NCBI GenBank assembly: GCA_023436245.1
Contig: JAEZJZ010000017.1
Location: forward strand, 45,012 to 109,011
Reading direction: 5' to 3'
DNA: 64,000 nt
Source of the DNA: Bacillota bacterium
GTDB lineage: Bacteria; Bacillota; UBA994; UBA5500
In this document: in pieces, positions 19,801 through 28,451 of the stretch
Layout: every line of letters begins with the position of its first letter
Numbering within the stretch: position 1 is the first letter of the stretch
Translations under genes and position numbers: made by a program
Notes under the pieces: model-generated
What the model saw: only the letters and a program-made list of their open reading frames with translations
What the model was told of the DNA's origin: nothing
The model's database searches: none

Positions 19801-21152
19801 CTGTCGCAGTGGTCAGCAGTCTGGACATGAACCCGCCAAGCGGTAACGTGTCGCAGTGGGTGCCGCACTATGTCGATGCTGCCGGTGTGGCGCATCCCGG
19901 GTTGCTTTCCGACCGCCCGACTAACTCGGATGTCAGTGTCTACCTGCAGTTTGACCGAGCCATCAGCTCGCTTGCTTCTGAAGTTGTCAGCGGTAATGTG
20001 GCTGACATCTCACTCAGCCAGACCGAAGATAGCGCCACGGTAGTCTTCCGCCATAACGCTGCGGTCAAGCTCACCGCCACCGGCTTGAACGGCCGCAGCA
20101 GCAGCCTCAGTCTAGCCGTGGAGATTATCGATAAGCTGGCGCCGGTAATCAATGCCAGCCAAACGGGATCCACGCACCAGACGGCTATCTACACCTTCGC
20201 GTCGGATGAGCCGGTCATCTTTGAACAAGGCGACGTGACGCAGGTCGGGACCAGCTTCCAGAAGAGTTTCGATTTGAACGGGGAGTATGCGCTGCGCTTC
20301 ATCGATCTGGCCGGAAACGCCACCGTCAAGCAGATCACCGTCAGCACCATTGACCGCATCCCACCCAGCCTGACCGTGAATGGTCTGCCTGATGGCAGTG
20401 CGCCGCTGCGGGACGAGGCAGTGATCATCTCCGCCTCGATGAATGAGCCGGGCACCATTTCCTTCCGGGGAGCGAGCTACCCAGTCTCGGCCTGGCAGAG
20501 CCAGACGCTGACGGTGGACTATAACGGCACCTATGAGCTTGTGGCCAGCGATCGAGCCGGCCTGACCACGCGCTACAGCTTCACGGTGAGCTGCATCGAC
20601 AGGGTTCCGCCACAACTGATCTTGCCCGCGGAGGGGTTTCTGATCAGGCAGGGCACGACAGTGGAGGAAGTGGAAGCGGCGGTTAAGTCACAGGTGAAAG
20701 TGTTCGATAATGCGGACCCGACCCCTGAGATCGTTGTCTTTGATGTAGTAGAGTGGAAACTGAGCAGCCCTGGAGAACTGGCGATCCGCGTAATGGCGCA
20801 GGATGACGCGAGCAATCAGACGATTGTGCCGGCTAAGCTGCGCGTTTACTCCCGGGATGAGTTGCAGATCAAGGTGAACAATCTGCCAGTTAGGCAAAAT
20901 GGAACCATCTTCGTCAGCGGCAAGGGCTCACGTCTGGTCACAGTGTCGGTGGAGAATCTCCCGACCGGAGTAGACGGTCAGAAGGAGCCCTACCGCCTCT
21001 ACTGGCGCAAGGGGCTGCGCACGGAGGGACAGATGAAGTACGGCACCCTGTTTGACGGTAGCTTCACTGCCGCCGAGGATGGCTTCTATACCATCTACGC
21101 AGTCACGCAGAGCCGGGACTGCTTCTTGACCCACATCTACATTGAGCAGTAG
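13833..21152 (+). CDS. Giant secreted multi-Ig-like surface protein (2,439 aa), first of operon
   Basis: A signal peptide (MKLAIVALLLALLL to AAAAES, about residues 1-28) starts a 2,439-residue extracellular protein. The first ~220 residues form a domain I do not recognise. After it, many beta-sandwich modules are separated by Ig-like junctions of the 'D-x-x-x-P' type: DTVGPRV (~residue 222), DGTVPTV (~395), DFTKPTA (~588), DHRKPLV (~742), DLRRPAY (~852), DRTAPAL (~1406), DKIAPEV (~1718), NTAPQG (~1916), DMNPPSG (~1998), DKLAPVI (~2100), DRIPPSL (~2173) and DRVPPQL (~2255). No SLH, LPXTG or stalk domain is seen, so its anchoring is unknown. GGAGGG (13821-13826) lies 6 nt before the ATG. The next giant gene starts 12 nt after the stop. 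Likely cell-surface adhesive or structural; the substrate is unknown. Confidence 0.9.
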   Translation: MNRMKLAIVALLLALLLHPFGTAAAAESPVAGDVRYNRIGLSDPVMNKAIIDTALNKFVYSNNDSVFNVASEFQRSRSSGSAENPDRLDLDTTFRHKNDSNTYDVEYAYRIPSELNSALHKGDLQVSLTANLTNDKHWNINRHRSNWSAYPEIWLQTWSKTLLRYDTDAYNSDTTKTMGKHTFAPIPTDPWGNWLLFGAMGQVCTCGNSKVSNISIILADTVGPRVTSIVANRRLADGKLQPHNGFRPGETMYITMEFDESIRFAGDSAMSIADAPKLKLELRGAVDNVVKAIPAEASLISLDDDLLTFAYLVPANYQVPEGTVSVNHVVTAVAPYQDQASWNSSELTFDLQLFGRSGPLNYPSKTTSMIVDLAGNPLDIANSVRTLKSAAHFDGTVPTVKAISVAGMAGAVGNEASVDQVFARVGDYLGFFVDFSEDLAFVRKSDGEVVHPNLGYLNDNGWALAGARYLGRIDGADIELLADLNLTDEDGPVTAVARYATSVQNKNGGTFWRVYFSTPQRTDYGVAPLIYDGGETLPIGINRVYMSDRFDSNQFKLADLRGNAYDQSTTFINTAGSRLLPAEQLWLDFTKPTAATSLTASGGLYTPLTYGVETGATAFCFPIIAGDVDVAHEKYASGTNGVTGHFMWRDVQDLPPPYVDKYPFEYAVTSSAEQPPDSAYQAAMTYGKYPFTQVDDVGNYLHIRFADGVDYNFSTSQLVVYPKDNANNQGEVSFDLDFTLDHRKPLVMQIRSSTQYHGTNSGWIYSTIRLQDVSQLVSAEYQWTPKGATPTAGWLPVTDFAVGSLGRYQTMTFSLQRGNLATGALHQYSLHVRGTDSVGYMSDVSRFDFSLDLRRPAYNIEFITDPSHPEPEHQIQISNNGNSYNSDVAYGAMLLIAKPGQESGKEKYFWRRDISLSSSPVSVMNDGAGWWNADVTEWPPNDIYPWGPWGGTQYSTSSPAGSDFLEWVKGYHPVEITIIARNFSHWNEGDILNSGREIWAENRYTLNYANHRSVASSDVINRIVITPHAAVSPTGYDEWKGVLPGSPDDLVMPRSLDGAVFNVSLSNARYAAYGLGDIDFESDQTLFSLYETGEGAATAPVFSSKLAAKATQEITIPAGVATRSGDYKALVTVKARGSEHVDSQEYTDILVDRRQLTSYGVARVNTTQSLGSDFAQAVAVTDYPLGEDERAGLVYVSASPNVQEQTVVFATQADPLTIGGEQHSATYLQVWNETAAEQLGAGVTQPWIHLPGEREYRTVLLTDASRAGILASLSSSSAAEAAIIPILPGENVIKYRLALAGGYQTAEQTLLMQAGLGQPVISMQLTPDLAGGLTTNGDLTARLALLESPLVDQDTLQLGVLGEVELTAALREQRRVTLSKNGEYCFYAYDKFHNFGYHELNVDCIDRTAPALSALSGSMLGASDFQLTMQLQDDHGADGCQLFLHYDPDYSAVLGALATTAYTVPLIDGWVASEPSASGIFAVSVTDSTDDGARLVTIRGSFKYDRRPDAPAEAERHIRLYAVDAAGNRSGEQSEVDGVPAGTSAEISLTAQNLPTSYVSGDLLDGSFAATFSRPVHLAKPSTGSAAPSYALTKPNLPFFANGKYQVEGVDIFGDQYSDEINVTQYDALYACSVSFSELAPTNQNVQVVLNTAFNLDASLVLPESVAGGTVNPITNANGSVVGAEIVMSQNGTISYQVKPNDAAFPARSFSVMVQNIDKIAPEVALDWVYTADVADGQTAGEVIVSLSANEELQALDGSGTTHVFTLDNQQAHVFRFADLAGNEGSVTAVLPVTILQKGAAAGDTEAPDYDLAIYRSEGGVSNKVAGYTRADYEAIADEAKADAFPLFSGVLQIRFQVYDASQTELYIEGVPDGSTAVAVSGNTVTVRDNLNFSVVLSDSAGNKTTVPVQIAYADNTAPQGTVTYVRTAPFVIRGYLEMSDEGGRPVTLKNGSGVQIESTADGPRYFHEFRDNESFTFVFADAAGNVGSTVAVVSSLDMNPPSGNVSQWVPHYVDAAGVAHPGLLSDRPTNSDVSVYLQFDRAISSLASEVVSGNVADISLSQTEDSATVVFRHNAAVKLTATGLNGRSSSLSLAVEIIDKLAPVINASQTGSTHQTAIYTFASDEPVIFEQGDVTQVGTSFQKSFDLNGEYALRFIDLAGNATVKQITVSTIDRIPPSLTVNGLPDGSAPLRDEAVIISASMNEPGTISFRGASYPVSAWQSQTLTVDYNGTYELVASDRAGLTTRYSFTVSCIDRVPPQLILPAEGFLIRQGTTVEEVEAAVKSQVKVFDNADPTPEIVVFDVVEWKLSSPGELAIRVMAQDDASNQTIVPAKLRVYSRDELQIKVNNLPVRQNGTIFVSGKGSRLVTVSVENLPTGVDGQKEPYRLYWRKGLRTEGQMKYGTLFDGSFTAAEDGFYTIYAVTQSRDCFLTHIYIEQ

Positions 21153-21164
21153 GAGGTGTCACTG

Positions 21165-24100
21165 ATGAGAAGAGTTTTGCGGCGCCTGCTGACTGCTTGC
21201 CTGGTGCTGTCGCTGCTGCTCGCGGGCATTCCCTTTACCCCCAGCATCGTGGCGGCAGAGCCGGAGACGCTGAGCATGCAGAACGGTTGCATCGAGGTGA
21301 CCGTATCCACAGTCAACGGCGGTTTCGCCGTGCGCACGCTGGAAGGCGACTTCCTGACCAAGGACGACAATAACAAGGACCTGCTCTTCCGCCGCAGCGA
21401 GTACGACACCTCCTTTGCCTCCTTTCTGGTCGCGAGTGCGGCTGGGCAAGAGACATATGTCTTCGGCAACGACTATAGCTATTTAGGCTGGCAAACTGAA
21501 CTGGATGTGCAACAGGAGGCCAACGGCATTCGGGCCATTTGGACGGTGAATGATCTAGTCTTCACCCAGATGCTAGAGCCAGTCTCCAACGAGCAGTCCA
21601 ACGAGCACGGCACCGTCCGCATCTCTTACTCGGTGGAGAATCAGACTGGAGAGCCGATTGCAGTGTTCGCTCGCTTGCTGCTGGATACAGCGCTGGGCGC
21701 CCAGGATTATGCCTTCTATGAACTGGCACAACCGCCGACGGCGGATGACCCATTCGTCGTCATGGAGCGCGAAGTGATGCTCTCTAGCGAGGAAGACTGT
21801 CTGCCCGCCAACTTCTTCGCCTATGACAACTACCAAAGCCCGACGATCGCCGCGTACACGATCTTCGATCAGGCAGAAGGGACAGTCGCTCCCAGCGGGA
21901 TTGCCTTTGGCCACTGGAACAATCTGGCTGCATCGGCATTCAACTTCTATCCAGATGACGGCTTGACATTCACCAATCCCTACAACCGGAGATACCTGAC
22001 GGCCGATAGCGCCTTTGCTCTCTACTATGACCTGGGGGCAGTGGAGGCTGATGGGCTAAGCAGCGAGGCGTCCACCTATTACGGCGTCGATTCCAAAGTG
22101 CGGGTGAAAGATGGTGACCGGGTGGGGGTAACAGTCACTGCACCGCCCGCCCTGACGCTGGCCGCGGATAAGCTGAGCTATCTTCCCGGCAGTAAGGACG
22201 TGGCGAACAGTGTCTTCCAGATCACGACCAACATCACCAATTTGAATCGGCCAGATGCCGCTCTCTTACCCGAGGTGACGGTGGCCGTGCTGGTGGACGA
22301 CGGGCTGCACCCGCTGGACGGTGGGGGCAATGAGATCAGCCCGCAGCCGACCAACAAAGAACCCTACAACGTCGTGCTGGGGAACCTTGCGGTTGGCGGG
22401 CTGCAGTCGTTGGTCTGGAACCTGCGCGCGGATGTGCTGCCCGAGACTTCCTACCGCGGCGTCACCTTCCGCGCCTACGATACTTCCGGCACCGACAAGC
22501 TCTTGCTTGAGAACCTAATCGGGTCGGCCACTGCCTATGTCCTCTGCCCCGGCGGCGACGGCGATCTGCCGCCGCTCACCTTCACCAGCATCGGTCCGCG
22601 CGCCGTCTACAACCAGGGCACTCGCCATCTGTTTGTGACTGGCAGCGGCTTCGGCACATATCTGGAAGGGGCATTTAGCTATGAGTTGGTTGCCTATCCC
22701 AAGGACGACAGTTCAGCAACGGGCTACAAGATTCCTCTCAGCAACCTGATCTTCCCGCCGGATGAACCGGGGGTGATGGAAGTGGTGCTGGAGCAGGAGC
22801 TGCCGCCGGGAGAGTACCAACTGGGCATTAACTGGCAGGGGGGAGCCGCGCCTTTCGGGGATCAGTCGATCCGGCCACCGGCCTTGAGCTTCCTGGTCAC
22901 CCAGGACCCGGCCTACCGCAACGACTACTACGGCATCATCGCCGTGGTTAAGGGGGGCAGCAAAAGCAACCCCACCTATGCCATCCAGGCGTTTACCAAT
23001 GAGCAGACGTTTGCCGCCTTCGACGGCGAGGTGCTGCTGGAGTTTCGCGGCAAGTTCACCATCACTTCCACCGGAGCAGACGGGGAAATACTGGCCTGCT
23101 CCGCTGTCGCGTCGTCGGCGAGAGATACGGTGACGGTGAACGGCGCACTTGACTTCGAGCAAGGCAATGTGCAGATCTACCGACTGCAGACCAGCGATGA
23201 TGGTGTGATGGTGGAGTTCAACGGCGATCTCTACACCAGCAATAGTCGCACCAGCGTGTGGTCAGGCAACGCATCGCTCACGCCGCTCACCGATGGCGCA
23301 GATTATGGCTTGATCAAGTACAACCAGCGTGGTGAGCGCATTCTCGGCAAGCAGCCGCAGAATGCAATCTCCTTGGTCTGGCCGAGCGGCTACAACATGC
23401 TGCAGACGATCGGCGGGTTTGCGGTGGACTTCCGCTATGGCCAGTTTGGCGCCATGTATACGGACAACGAAGCGACGGAGCGCACCGGTTACGTCGTCTC
23501 CTTTGGGGGCAAGCTTGACCTCTCTTTCCTGCTGCCCGGTGGGAGCAAACAGGCCGAGGAACTGGAGGATGATGATGGCACGGACACCAGCGGCAGCGGG
23601 GGAAGTGTCACCGTCAGTCCCTCTGAGCAGGCGAAAGCCGAGAATGAGCAGAACAAGGTGAAGCCGGTCGGCAAGGTGAACATCGAGGACGTGCTCTTTG
23701 GCAACGGAGACGGCTACCTCGGATTCAACTCGCAGGCGGAGTTGATGCTGCCGAAATACGTGCAACCTCTGCCGGCGATGGGGGGCAAGCTCAGCATCAA
23801 TACCATCGGCGGTTACAAGGTAGGGGTACTGGGCAAGGCCAAGACGAAGAAGTTTGAGCTGGAGTTTGAACTGAAGGTGCAGAACCATCCCAACTCCAAT
23901 GCGCCTATTCCAGATAAGCTCTACTTCTACATGGCCGGATTTGAGCCGGGAGTGAATGTGGACGGCGCAGGTGCCTTTTGGTTGACCGGTGCCGGCGGCG
24001 GCATCGACAAGCTGTATGACACCATCTTCAAGAGCGGAGTGCCGCCGTTGACGGTGCTCCTGTCCGCTTCCTTTGATGTGGTGAAGGTGATGTCCGGACG

Positions 24101-27100
24101 GGCCGACCTGGCCCTCAGCCTGCGCGGTTTCCAAATGAAACTGACTGACGTGAAGCTGAAAAACACGGACAAGGTAATCGTCAAGAGCGGACAGTTGGGG
24201 GTGGAGTGGGAGCCGGATCTCTACCTGCAGCTATCCGCAATGGCTGAGATCCTGGAGATTATTGAAGGAAGAACCTATCTGGTCGTGGACGACGACTTCT
24301 TTGAGATGTTCCTGCGAGCCAGCGTCAAAGTCCCGAAGGATGTGAAGATCATCGGCGACATGACCATCGGCAATGTCGACCTCGGCGGCAATAATGACAA
24401 GATCTGGGGCACCATCTCCGCCCTCGGAGTGCGGTTGGGCGTGACCTATTACTGGGGTGGCGACGTCAGGTTCGGCAGCGGAGCCAACAACGCCAAGCCG
24501 ACCTACCCTGAACTGCTGGGCATGCCCAATGTGCCGGTGGGCACCGATGCGGAAACGGGGGAGACGCTCTACCTAAGAGTGGGCACCAATCTATCGGAAG
24601 AAATACCGGCGCAAGTCGTCAGTGACGATGAGGCGGAGCAGCCGGTCTTGTTGGCGATTGAGCCGACACTTAAGTCCCGGTTGGATAAGCGGACACATAC
24701 TCTGAACCTGGGCGATTCCAGCGACGACGCTGCTTTGGCCATCCGCTTCGCTGGAGTCGTGGAGAATGCGCAGTCTCTGGTGACGATTAGCGATCCGCTA
24801 GGACAGCCATACGCACTGAGTTACTACTCCGATGGTGCTGACCCGAACGCTGCCAACGCCAATGTGGTCGTGAGCGGGGACGGAAAGTCCACCACAGTCT
24901 ACGTCACGATCACAGACTACGTCGCCGGTGTCTGGCAGATTGAGACGGCGGCAGAAGCAGATGTCGTGCTGTACATGGTCGGCGCTTTGCCGACTATGGC
25001 CTTCACCAGGACCTACATATCCTGGGGCAATATTGGGGTGGACTGGACTGGAACTGAACTAGAGGGTACGCAGGTCTCGTTTTATCTGACAGAGACCGAT
25101 GCCTATGCCGGGGGTGAACTGGGTAGCTTTGTCGGCAGCGCTGCCGCCGACAGTTTGCAGTGTATCGTTGCGCCACCGGCTGATCTGCCTGTCGGTGAGT
25201 ATTACTTGCAGGCGGTGCTCAGCAAGCAGAACTTGATCAACCAGAGCATGCTGGTGGAGGTTGGCGGTCAGCCGTACGTCTATTCCAAGGCCGCATTTTT
25301 CGCTCCTGCTAGCCCGAAAGGCGTTCAGTTGGTAAACTGTGGCAATAGCCTGTTTGAGCTGAAGATTGCCGAACATCCGGCTGCGTACAGTTTTCAGGGT
25401 TACCGGGTTAATATCTATGAGCAGACGGCGGATGGCCTCCTGCCCAGCGATCTGATGGGAATGGAGTTTGCCAAGGACAGCCACGGTGTGCTGCCGCAGA
25501 TGACGTTTGGAGGCAGCTATCTCTCCACCGACGGTCTGGCGTTCGGCCTGCAGTCAGGGAAGACGTACCTGGCAGAAGTCAGCGCTTACGCAGAAGTCGG
25601 CGGCGATCTGTACTTCAGCCAAGCCGCCTGGTCAGATCCGTGCGCACTGCGCACGGCTACCACCCCTCAGTTCTACTTTGTGCCGCAGGCGGCCCATCAG
25701 TTGGTCAGCAAGACGATCCGGACCGCAGCGGGAGTACAGGAGATCAACGTGTCCACCTTCACTGAGCGCAATGTGCGCTTCACGCTGAACACGGATGCGC
25801 CGGTATCTGGACACTGGACGATCGACGGGGCGCTGCCGGCCGATGCCGCGAGCCCTGACGGCAGTAAGCTGAGTCTGGTAGATGCTGTTACCAGCATCCT
25901 TGTTGATCAGACGCTCTGCGATGGAGAGCATGTGCTTAGCTTCACCGGCACAACTGCTGAGGGAGACGGTTTCGTCTACAGCAAACTCTTTGCAGTGGAC
26001 ACCATGCCGCCTCGGCTGATGTTGTCTTCCCCAGTCAACGGCAGCACCTTCGGGGCTGATGGTTCGCTGCATGTACAAGGTATCGGCGATGCCGAGAGCA
26101 TTTACACCATCAGGGTGGATGAGCAGACAGTTGCCTCCGGTCTGAGGCTGGCCACCACGGCTGATGGTCTGTTCAGTTATCAACTGTCGCTCGACCCAGG
26201 GGTCGTCAGTCACCGGGTGGAGGTGATCGCAGCAGACGCCGTCGGCAACAATGTCTCTGCCAGTGCCACCGTGACCAACTCCGGGTTGGCCGAGATCGAG
26301 AAGGTAAACATCCTGTTGGACGGCGCAGTTCTCGGCGCTGATCCGGCTGAGCGGAATCTCGGTGACGCCTTCCAGGGAAGGCAGGTACAGCTTGACCTGC
26401 TGGCCACTACCACGAGTGGACAGGATCTGCTGATCCGCGATCAGCGGCTGGTACGCTGGACTGCATCTACGAAGTCAGGTAGCGCGACTGTGGATGAAGA
26501 CGGAGAGCTACTGGTTGCCCCCGGCAGTGTTGGCTTTGTGGTTGGCGAACTGCTGGTGGCCGATGGCGGCAGCATCGACAGCTCACTCACCTTCGGCGCT
26601 GAGAACTTCAGCGGCGCCCAGCGTCACTTGGTGGTGACGAGTAGCACAGGCGGATCGGCCAAAGGTGGCGGTGCTTACTTGCCTAACGCGCAAGTCCCGA
26701 TCACCGCTACCGCAGAGCCGGGCTACCGCTTTGTGGAATGGGTTTCTGACGCCGGCGGCGCGTTTGGGGATGCGCATGCCGCCGCCACTGCCTTCACCAT
26801 GCCGGACGTAAATGCCTTGATTACGGCTAGATTTGAGGTGGACCCGGCCACCGCGTTGACGGTAACGTTTGAGACCAACGGCGGTTCACCCATCGCTCAC
26901 GAGTTGGTGGCTCCTGGCGGTAGGGCGATGGAGCCGGCTTCCTTCCCCGACAGGGCGGGTCATCAGTTCGTTGAGTGGTGTGGCGACAGTGCCCTCAGTA
27001 TTCGCTATGACTTCAGTCACCCAGTCACGGGCGACGTCACGCTGTACGCCAAGTGGCAGATCAACAACTACAACGTGAGTTTTGTCGACTGGGACGGCAG

Positions 27101-28451
27101 GGAACTGAAGAGTGAAGTGGTTGCCTGGCATCAGGCAGCAACTCCCCCCGCGACGGCAGAGCGGGTGGGCTACGCATTGGTCGGGTGGGACAAAGCCTTC
27201 GACTGCGTGGAATCTGATCTGATAGTCACAGCCAGGTACGAGCCAACCTTCACAGTGACTTTCCAGTCGAACGGCGGGTCGGCGGTGCCGGGGCAGGTGG
27301 TGGTGGAGAATGGCTTGGCGGTTGGGCCTGCATGGCCGCACAAGGCCGGCTATTCGTTCGCTGGCTGGTATGCTGATCCAGCACTGACTATTCCCTATGA
27401 CTTTGGTCAGGCAATTACCGGGGATGTCACGCTTTACGCCCGCTGGTTGGAGGAGGACGAGCCCGAGCCTGCGCGGACGGTGATCAGCCGCTTTGCTCAG
27501 ACAACCGATGACCGACGGCTGGATGAGGCGATCAGGCAGGGGCAGGCGACGATTGGCATGGGTGACGATGATCAGGCAGTGCTCAGCATCGGCGTGCTCC
27601 ACGCGCTCTCGGGAGCCGGACTTCCCCTCACACTCGGAGGGCAGGGAGTTAGTCTGGGGCTCCCGGCCAACTGGCTGGACACCGCCAGCCTGAGTGACCA
27701 GTCGCTGGTCAGGATCTCGGCCCGGCAGCTGGATGACGACGCCGAGCAGGTCGTGTTGGCGAACGGGAGCTCATCCGGGCCCCTGACGTTCGACATCTGC
27801 GGCCAAATCTACGAACTGTCGGTGCAGATCATCTCGCGGAATGCGGGTGGCGGCATCAGTGAAAGCGCAGTTAGCCACTTCCTGCAGCCGGTAAGAGTCA
27901 CGATTGACCTCCGCGGACTGGGATTGACGGTTGAGGACGCAGTCGGGTTGACGGGCGCGCGCCTGGAACAGGATGGGCAAGGCAGAGTGGTGCCGACCAA
28001 ACTGGGCGGCGAGTATGAGCTGGAGAACGGCAGCTTCACCTTCAATACCGATCAGTTCAGCCACTATGCTGTGATCAAGCCGACAACTCCGAGATGGGTG
28101 ATCACACTCCAGACCGCCACAACGCAAGCAGTGGTGAACGGAGAGGTCTTGCCATTGGATGTGCCGCCGGCCTTGATCAACGGTCGCACCATGGTGCCGG
28201 TGCGCTTCCTGGCCGAGGCGATGGGAGCGGAAGTCAGTTGGTCGGCGACGACCGGCGTTGTCTCCATCCAGTTGCGGGACCTGCAACTGACTCTGCGCAT
28301 CGGCGAGCTTGCTCCGGAAGCGGGGCTGGATGTGCCCGCCCAGTTGGTGCAAGGGAGGACTTTGGTCCCCTTGCGCTATGTTGGCGAGAGCCTCGGCGCC
28401 ACTGTCACCTGGTCCGAGACGGACAACAGCGTCAGGATCGTGAAGCCATGA
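21165..28451 (+). CDS. Giant secreted protein (2,428 aa) with InlB-type repeats and C-terminal stalk domain
   Basis: The signal peptide (LLTACLVLSLLLAG to IVAAEP) leads into an N-terminal beta-rich domain of about 300 residues (with SYSVENQTGEPIAVFARLL and IAFGHWNNLA stretches), then an IPT/TIG-like segment near FTSIGPRAVYNQGTRHLFV, and a long low-homology middle. C-terminal modules are a divergent InlB B-repeat (~residues 1819-1889), three further InlB/Listeria-Bacteroides-type repeats ending in LYAKW, ARYE and LYARW (~1890-2095), and a copper amine oxidase N-terminal-like 'stalk' domain (~2310-2428; NGRTMVPVRFLAEAMGAEV, GRTLVPLRYVGESLGA). AGGAGG (21151-21156) lies 8 nt before the ATG and overlaps the previous stop. 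It overlaps the subtilase gene by 4 nt. It is probably exported and surface-attached. Confidence 0.92.
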   Translation: MRRVLRRLLTACLVLSLLLAGIPFTPSIVAAEPETLSMQNGCIEVTVSTVNGGFAVRTLEGDFLTKDDNNKDLLFRRSEYDTSFASFLVASAAGQETYVFGNDYSYLGWQTELDVQQEANGIRAIWTVNDLVFTQMLEPVSNEQSNEHGTVRISYSVENQTGEPIAVFARLLLDTALGAQDYAFYELAQPPTADDPFVVMEREVMLSSEEDCLPANFFAYDNYQSPTIAAYTIFDQAEGTVAPSGIAFGHWNNLAASAFNFYPDDGLTFTNPYNRRYLTADSAFALYYDLGAVEADGLSSEASTYYGVDSKVRVKDGDRVGVTVTAPPALTLAADKLSYLPGSKDVANSVFQITTNITNLNRPDAALLPEVTVAVLVDDGLHPLDGGGNEISPQPTNKEPYNVVLGNLAVGGLQSLVWNLRADVLPETSYRGVTFRAYDTSGTDKLLLENLIGSATAYVLCPGGDGDLPPLTFTSIGPRAVYNQGTRHLFVTGSGFGTYLEGAFSYELVAYPKDDSSATGYKIPLSNLIFPPDEPGVMEVVLEQELPPGEYQLGINWQGGAAPFGDQSIRPPALSFLVTQDPAYRNDYYGIIAVVKGGSKSNPTYAIQAFTNEQTFAAFDGEVLLEFRGKFTITSTGADGEILACSAVASSARDTVTVNGALDFEQGNVQIYRLQTSDDGVMVEFNGDLYTSNSRTSVWSGNASLTPLTDGADYGLIKYNQRGERILGKQPQNAISLVWPSGYNMLQTIGGFAVDFRYGQFGAMYTDNEATERTGYVVSFGGKLDLSFLLPGGSKQAEELEDDDGTDTSGSGGSVTVSPSEQAKAENEQNKVKPVGKVNIEDVLFGNGDGYLGFNSQAELMLPKYVQPLPAMGGKLSINTIGGYKVGVLGKAKTKKFELEFELKVQNHPNSNAPIPDKLYFYMAGFEPGVNVDGAGAFWLTGAGGGIDKLYDTIFKSGVPPLTVLLSASFDVVKVMSGRADLALSLRGFQMKLTDVKLKNTDKVIVKSGQLGVEWEPDLYLQLSAMAEILEIIEGRTYLVVDDDFFEMFLRASVKVPKDVKIIGDMTIGNVDLGGNNDKIWGTISALGVRLGVTYYWGGDVRFGSGANNAKPTYPELLGMPNVPVGTDAETGETLYLRVGTNLSEEIPAQVVSDDEAEQPVLLAIEPTLKSRLDKRTHTLNLGDSSDDAALAIRFAGVVENAQSLVTISDPLGQPYALSYYSDGADPNAANANVVVSGDGKSTTVYVTITDYVAGVWQIETAAEADVVLYMVGALPTMAFTRTYISWGNIGVDWTGTELEGTQVSFYLTETDAYAGGELGSFVGSAAADSLQCIVAPPADLPVGEYYLQAVLSKQNLINQSMLVEVGGQPYVYSKAAFFAPASPKGVQLVNCGNSLFELKIAEHPAAYSFQGYRVNIYEQTADGLLPSDLMGMEFAKDSHGVLPQMTFGGSYLSTDGLAFGLQSGKTYLAEVSAYAEVGGDLYFSQAAWSDPCALRTATTPQFYFVPQAAHQLVSKTIRTAAGVQEINVSTFTERNVRFTLNTDAPVSGHWTIDGALPADAASPDGSKLSLVDAVTSILVDQTLCDGEHVLSFTGTTAEGDGFVYSKLFAVDTMPPRLMLSSPVNGSTFGADGSLHVQGIGDAESIYTIRVDEQTVASGLRLATTADGLFSYQLSLDPGVVSHRVEVIAADAVGNNVSASATVTNSGLAEIEKVNILLDGAVLGADPAERNLGDAFQGRQVQLDLLATTTSGQDLLIRDQRLVRWTASTKSGSATVDEDGELLVAPGSVGFVVGELLVADGGSIDSSLTFGAENFSGAQRHLVVTSSTGGSAKGGGAYLPNAQVPITATAEPGYRFVEWVSDAGGAFGDAHAAATAFTMPDVNALITARFEVDPATALTVTFETNGGSPIAHELVAPGGRAMEPASFPDRAGHQFVEWCGDSALSIRYDFSHPVTGDVTLYAKWQINNYNVSFVDWDGRELKSEVVAWHQAATPPATAERVGYALVGWDKAFDCVESDLIVTARYEPTFTVTFQSNGGSAVPGQVVVENGLAVGPAWPHKAGYSFAGWYADPALTIPYDFGQAITGDVTLYARWLEEDEPEPARTVISRFAQTTDDRRLDEAIRQGQATIGMGDDDQAVLSIGVLHALSGAGLPLTLGGQGVSLGLPANWLDTASLSDQSLVRISARQLDDDAEQVVLANGSSSGPLTFDICGQIYELSVQIISRNAGGGISESAVSHFLQPVRVTIDLRGLGLTVEDAVGLTGARLEQDGQGRVVPTKLGGEYELENGSFTFNTDQFSHYAVIKPTTPRWVITLQTATTQAVVNGEVLPLDVPPALINGRTMVPVRFLAEAMGAEVSWSATTGVVSIQLRDLQLTLRIGELAPEAGLDVPAQLVQGRTLVPLRYVGESLGATVTWSETDNSVRIVKP

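Noticed and set aside
28094..28447. Upstream extension of the subtilase
   Set aside because: It would overlap the stalk domain of the giant protein by over 350 nt; the ATG at 28448 with ATGA overlap and a signal peptide is better.
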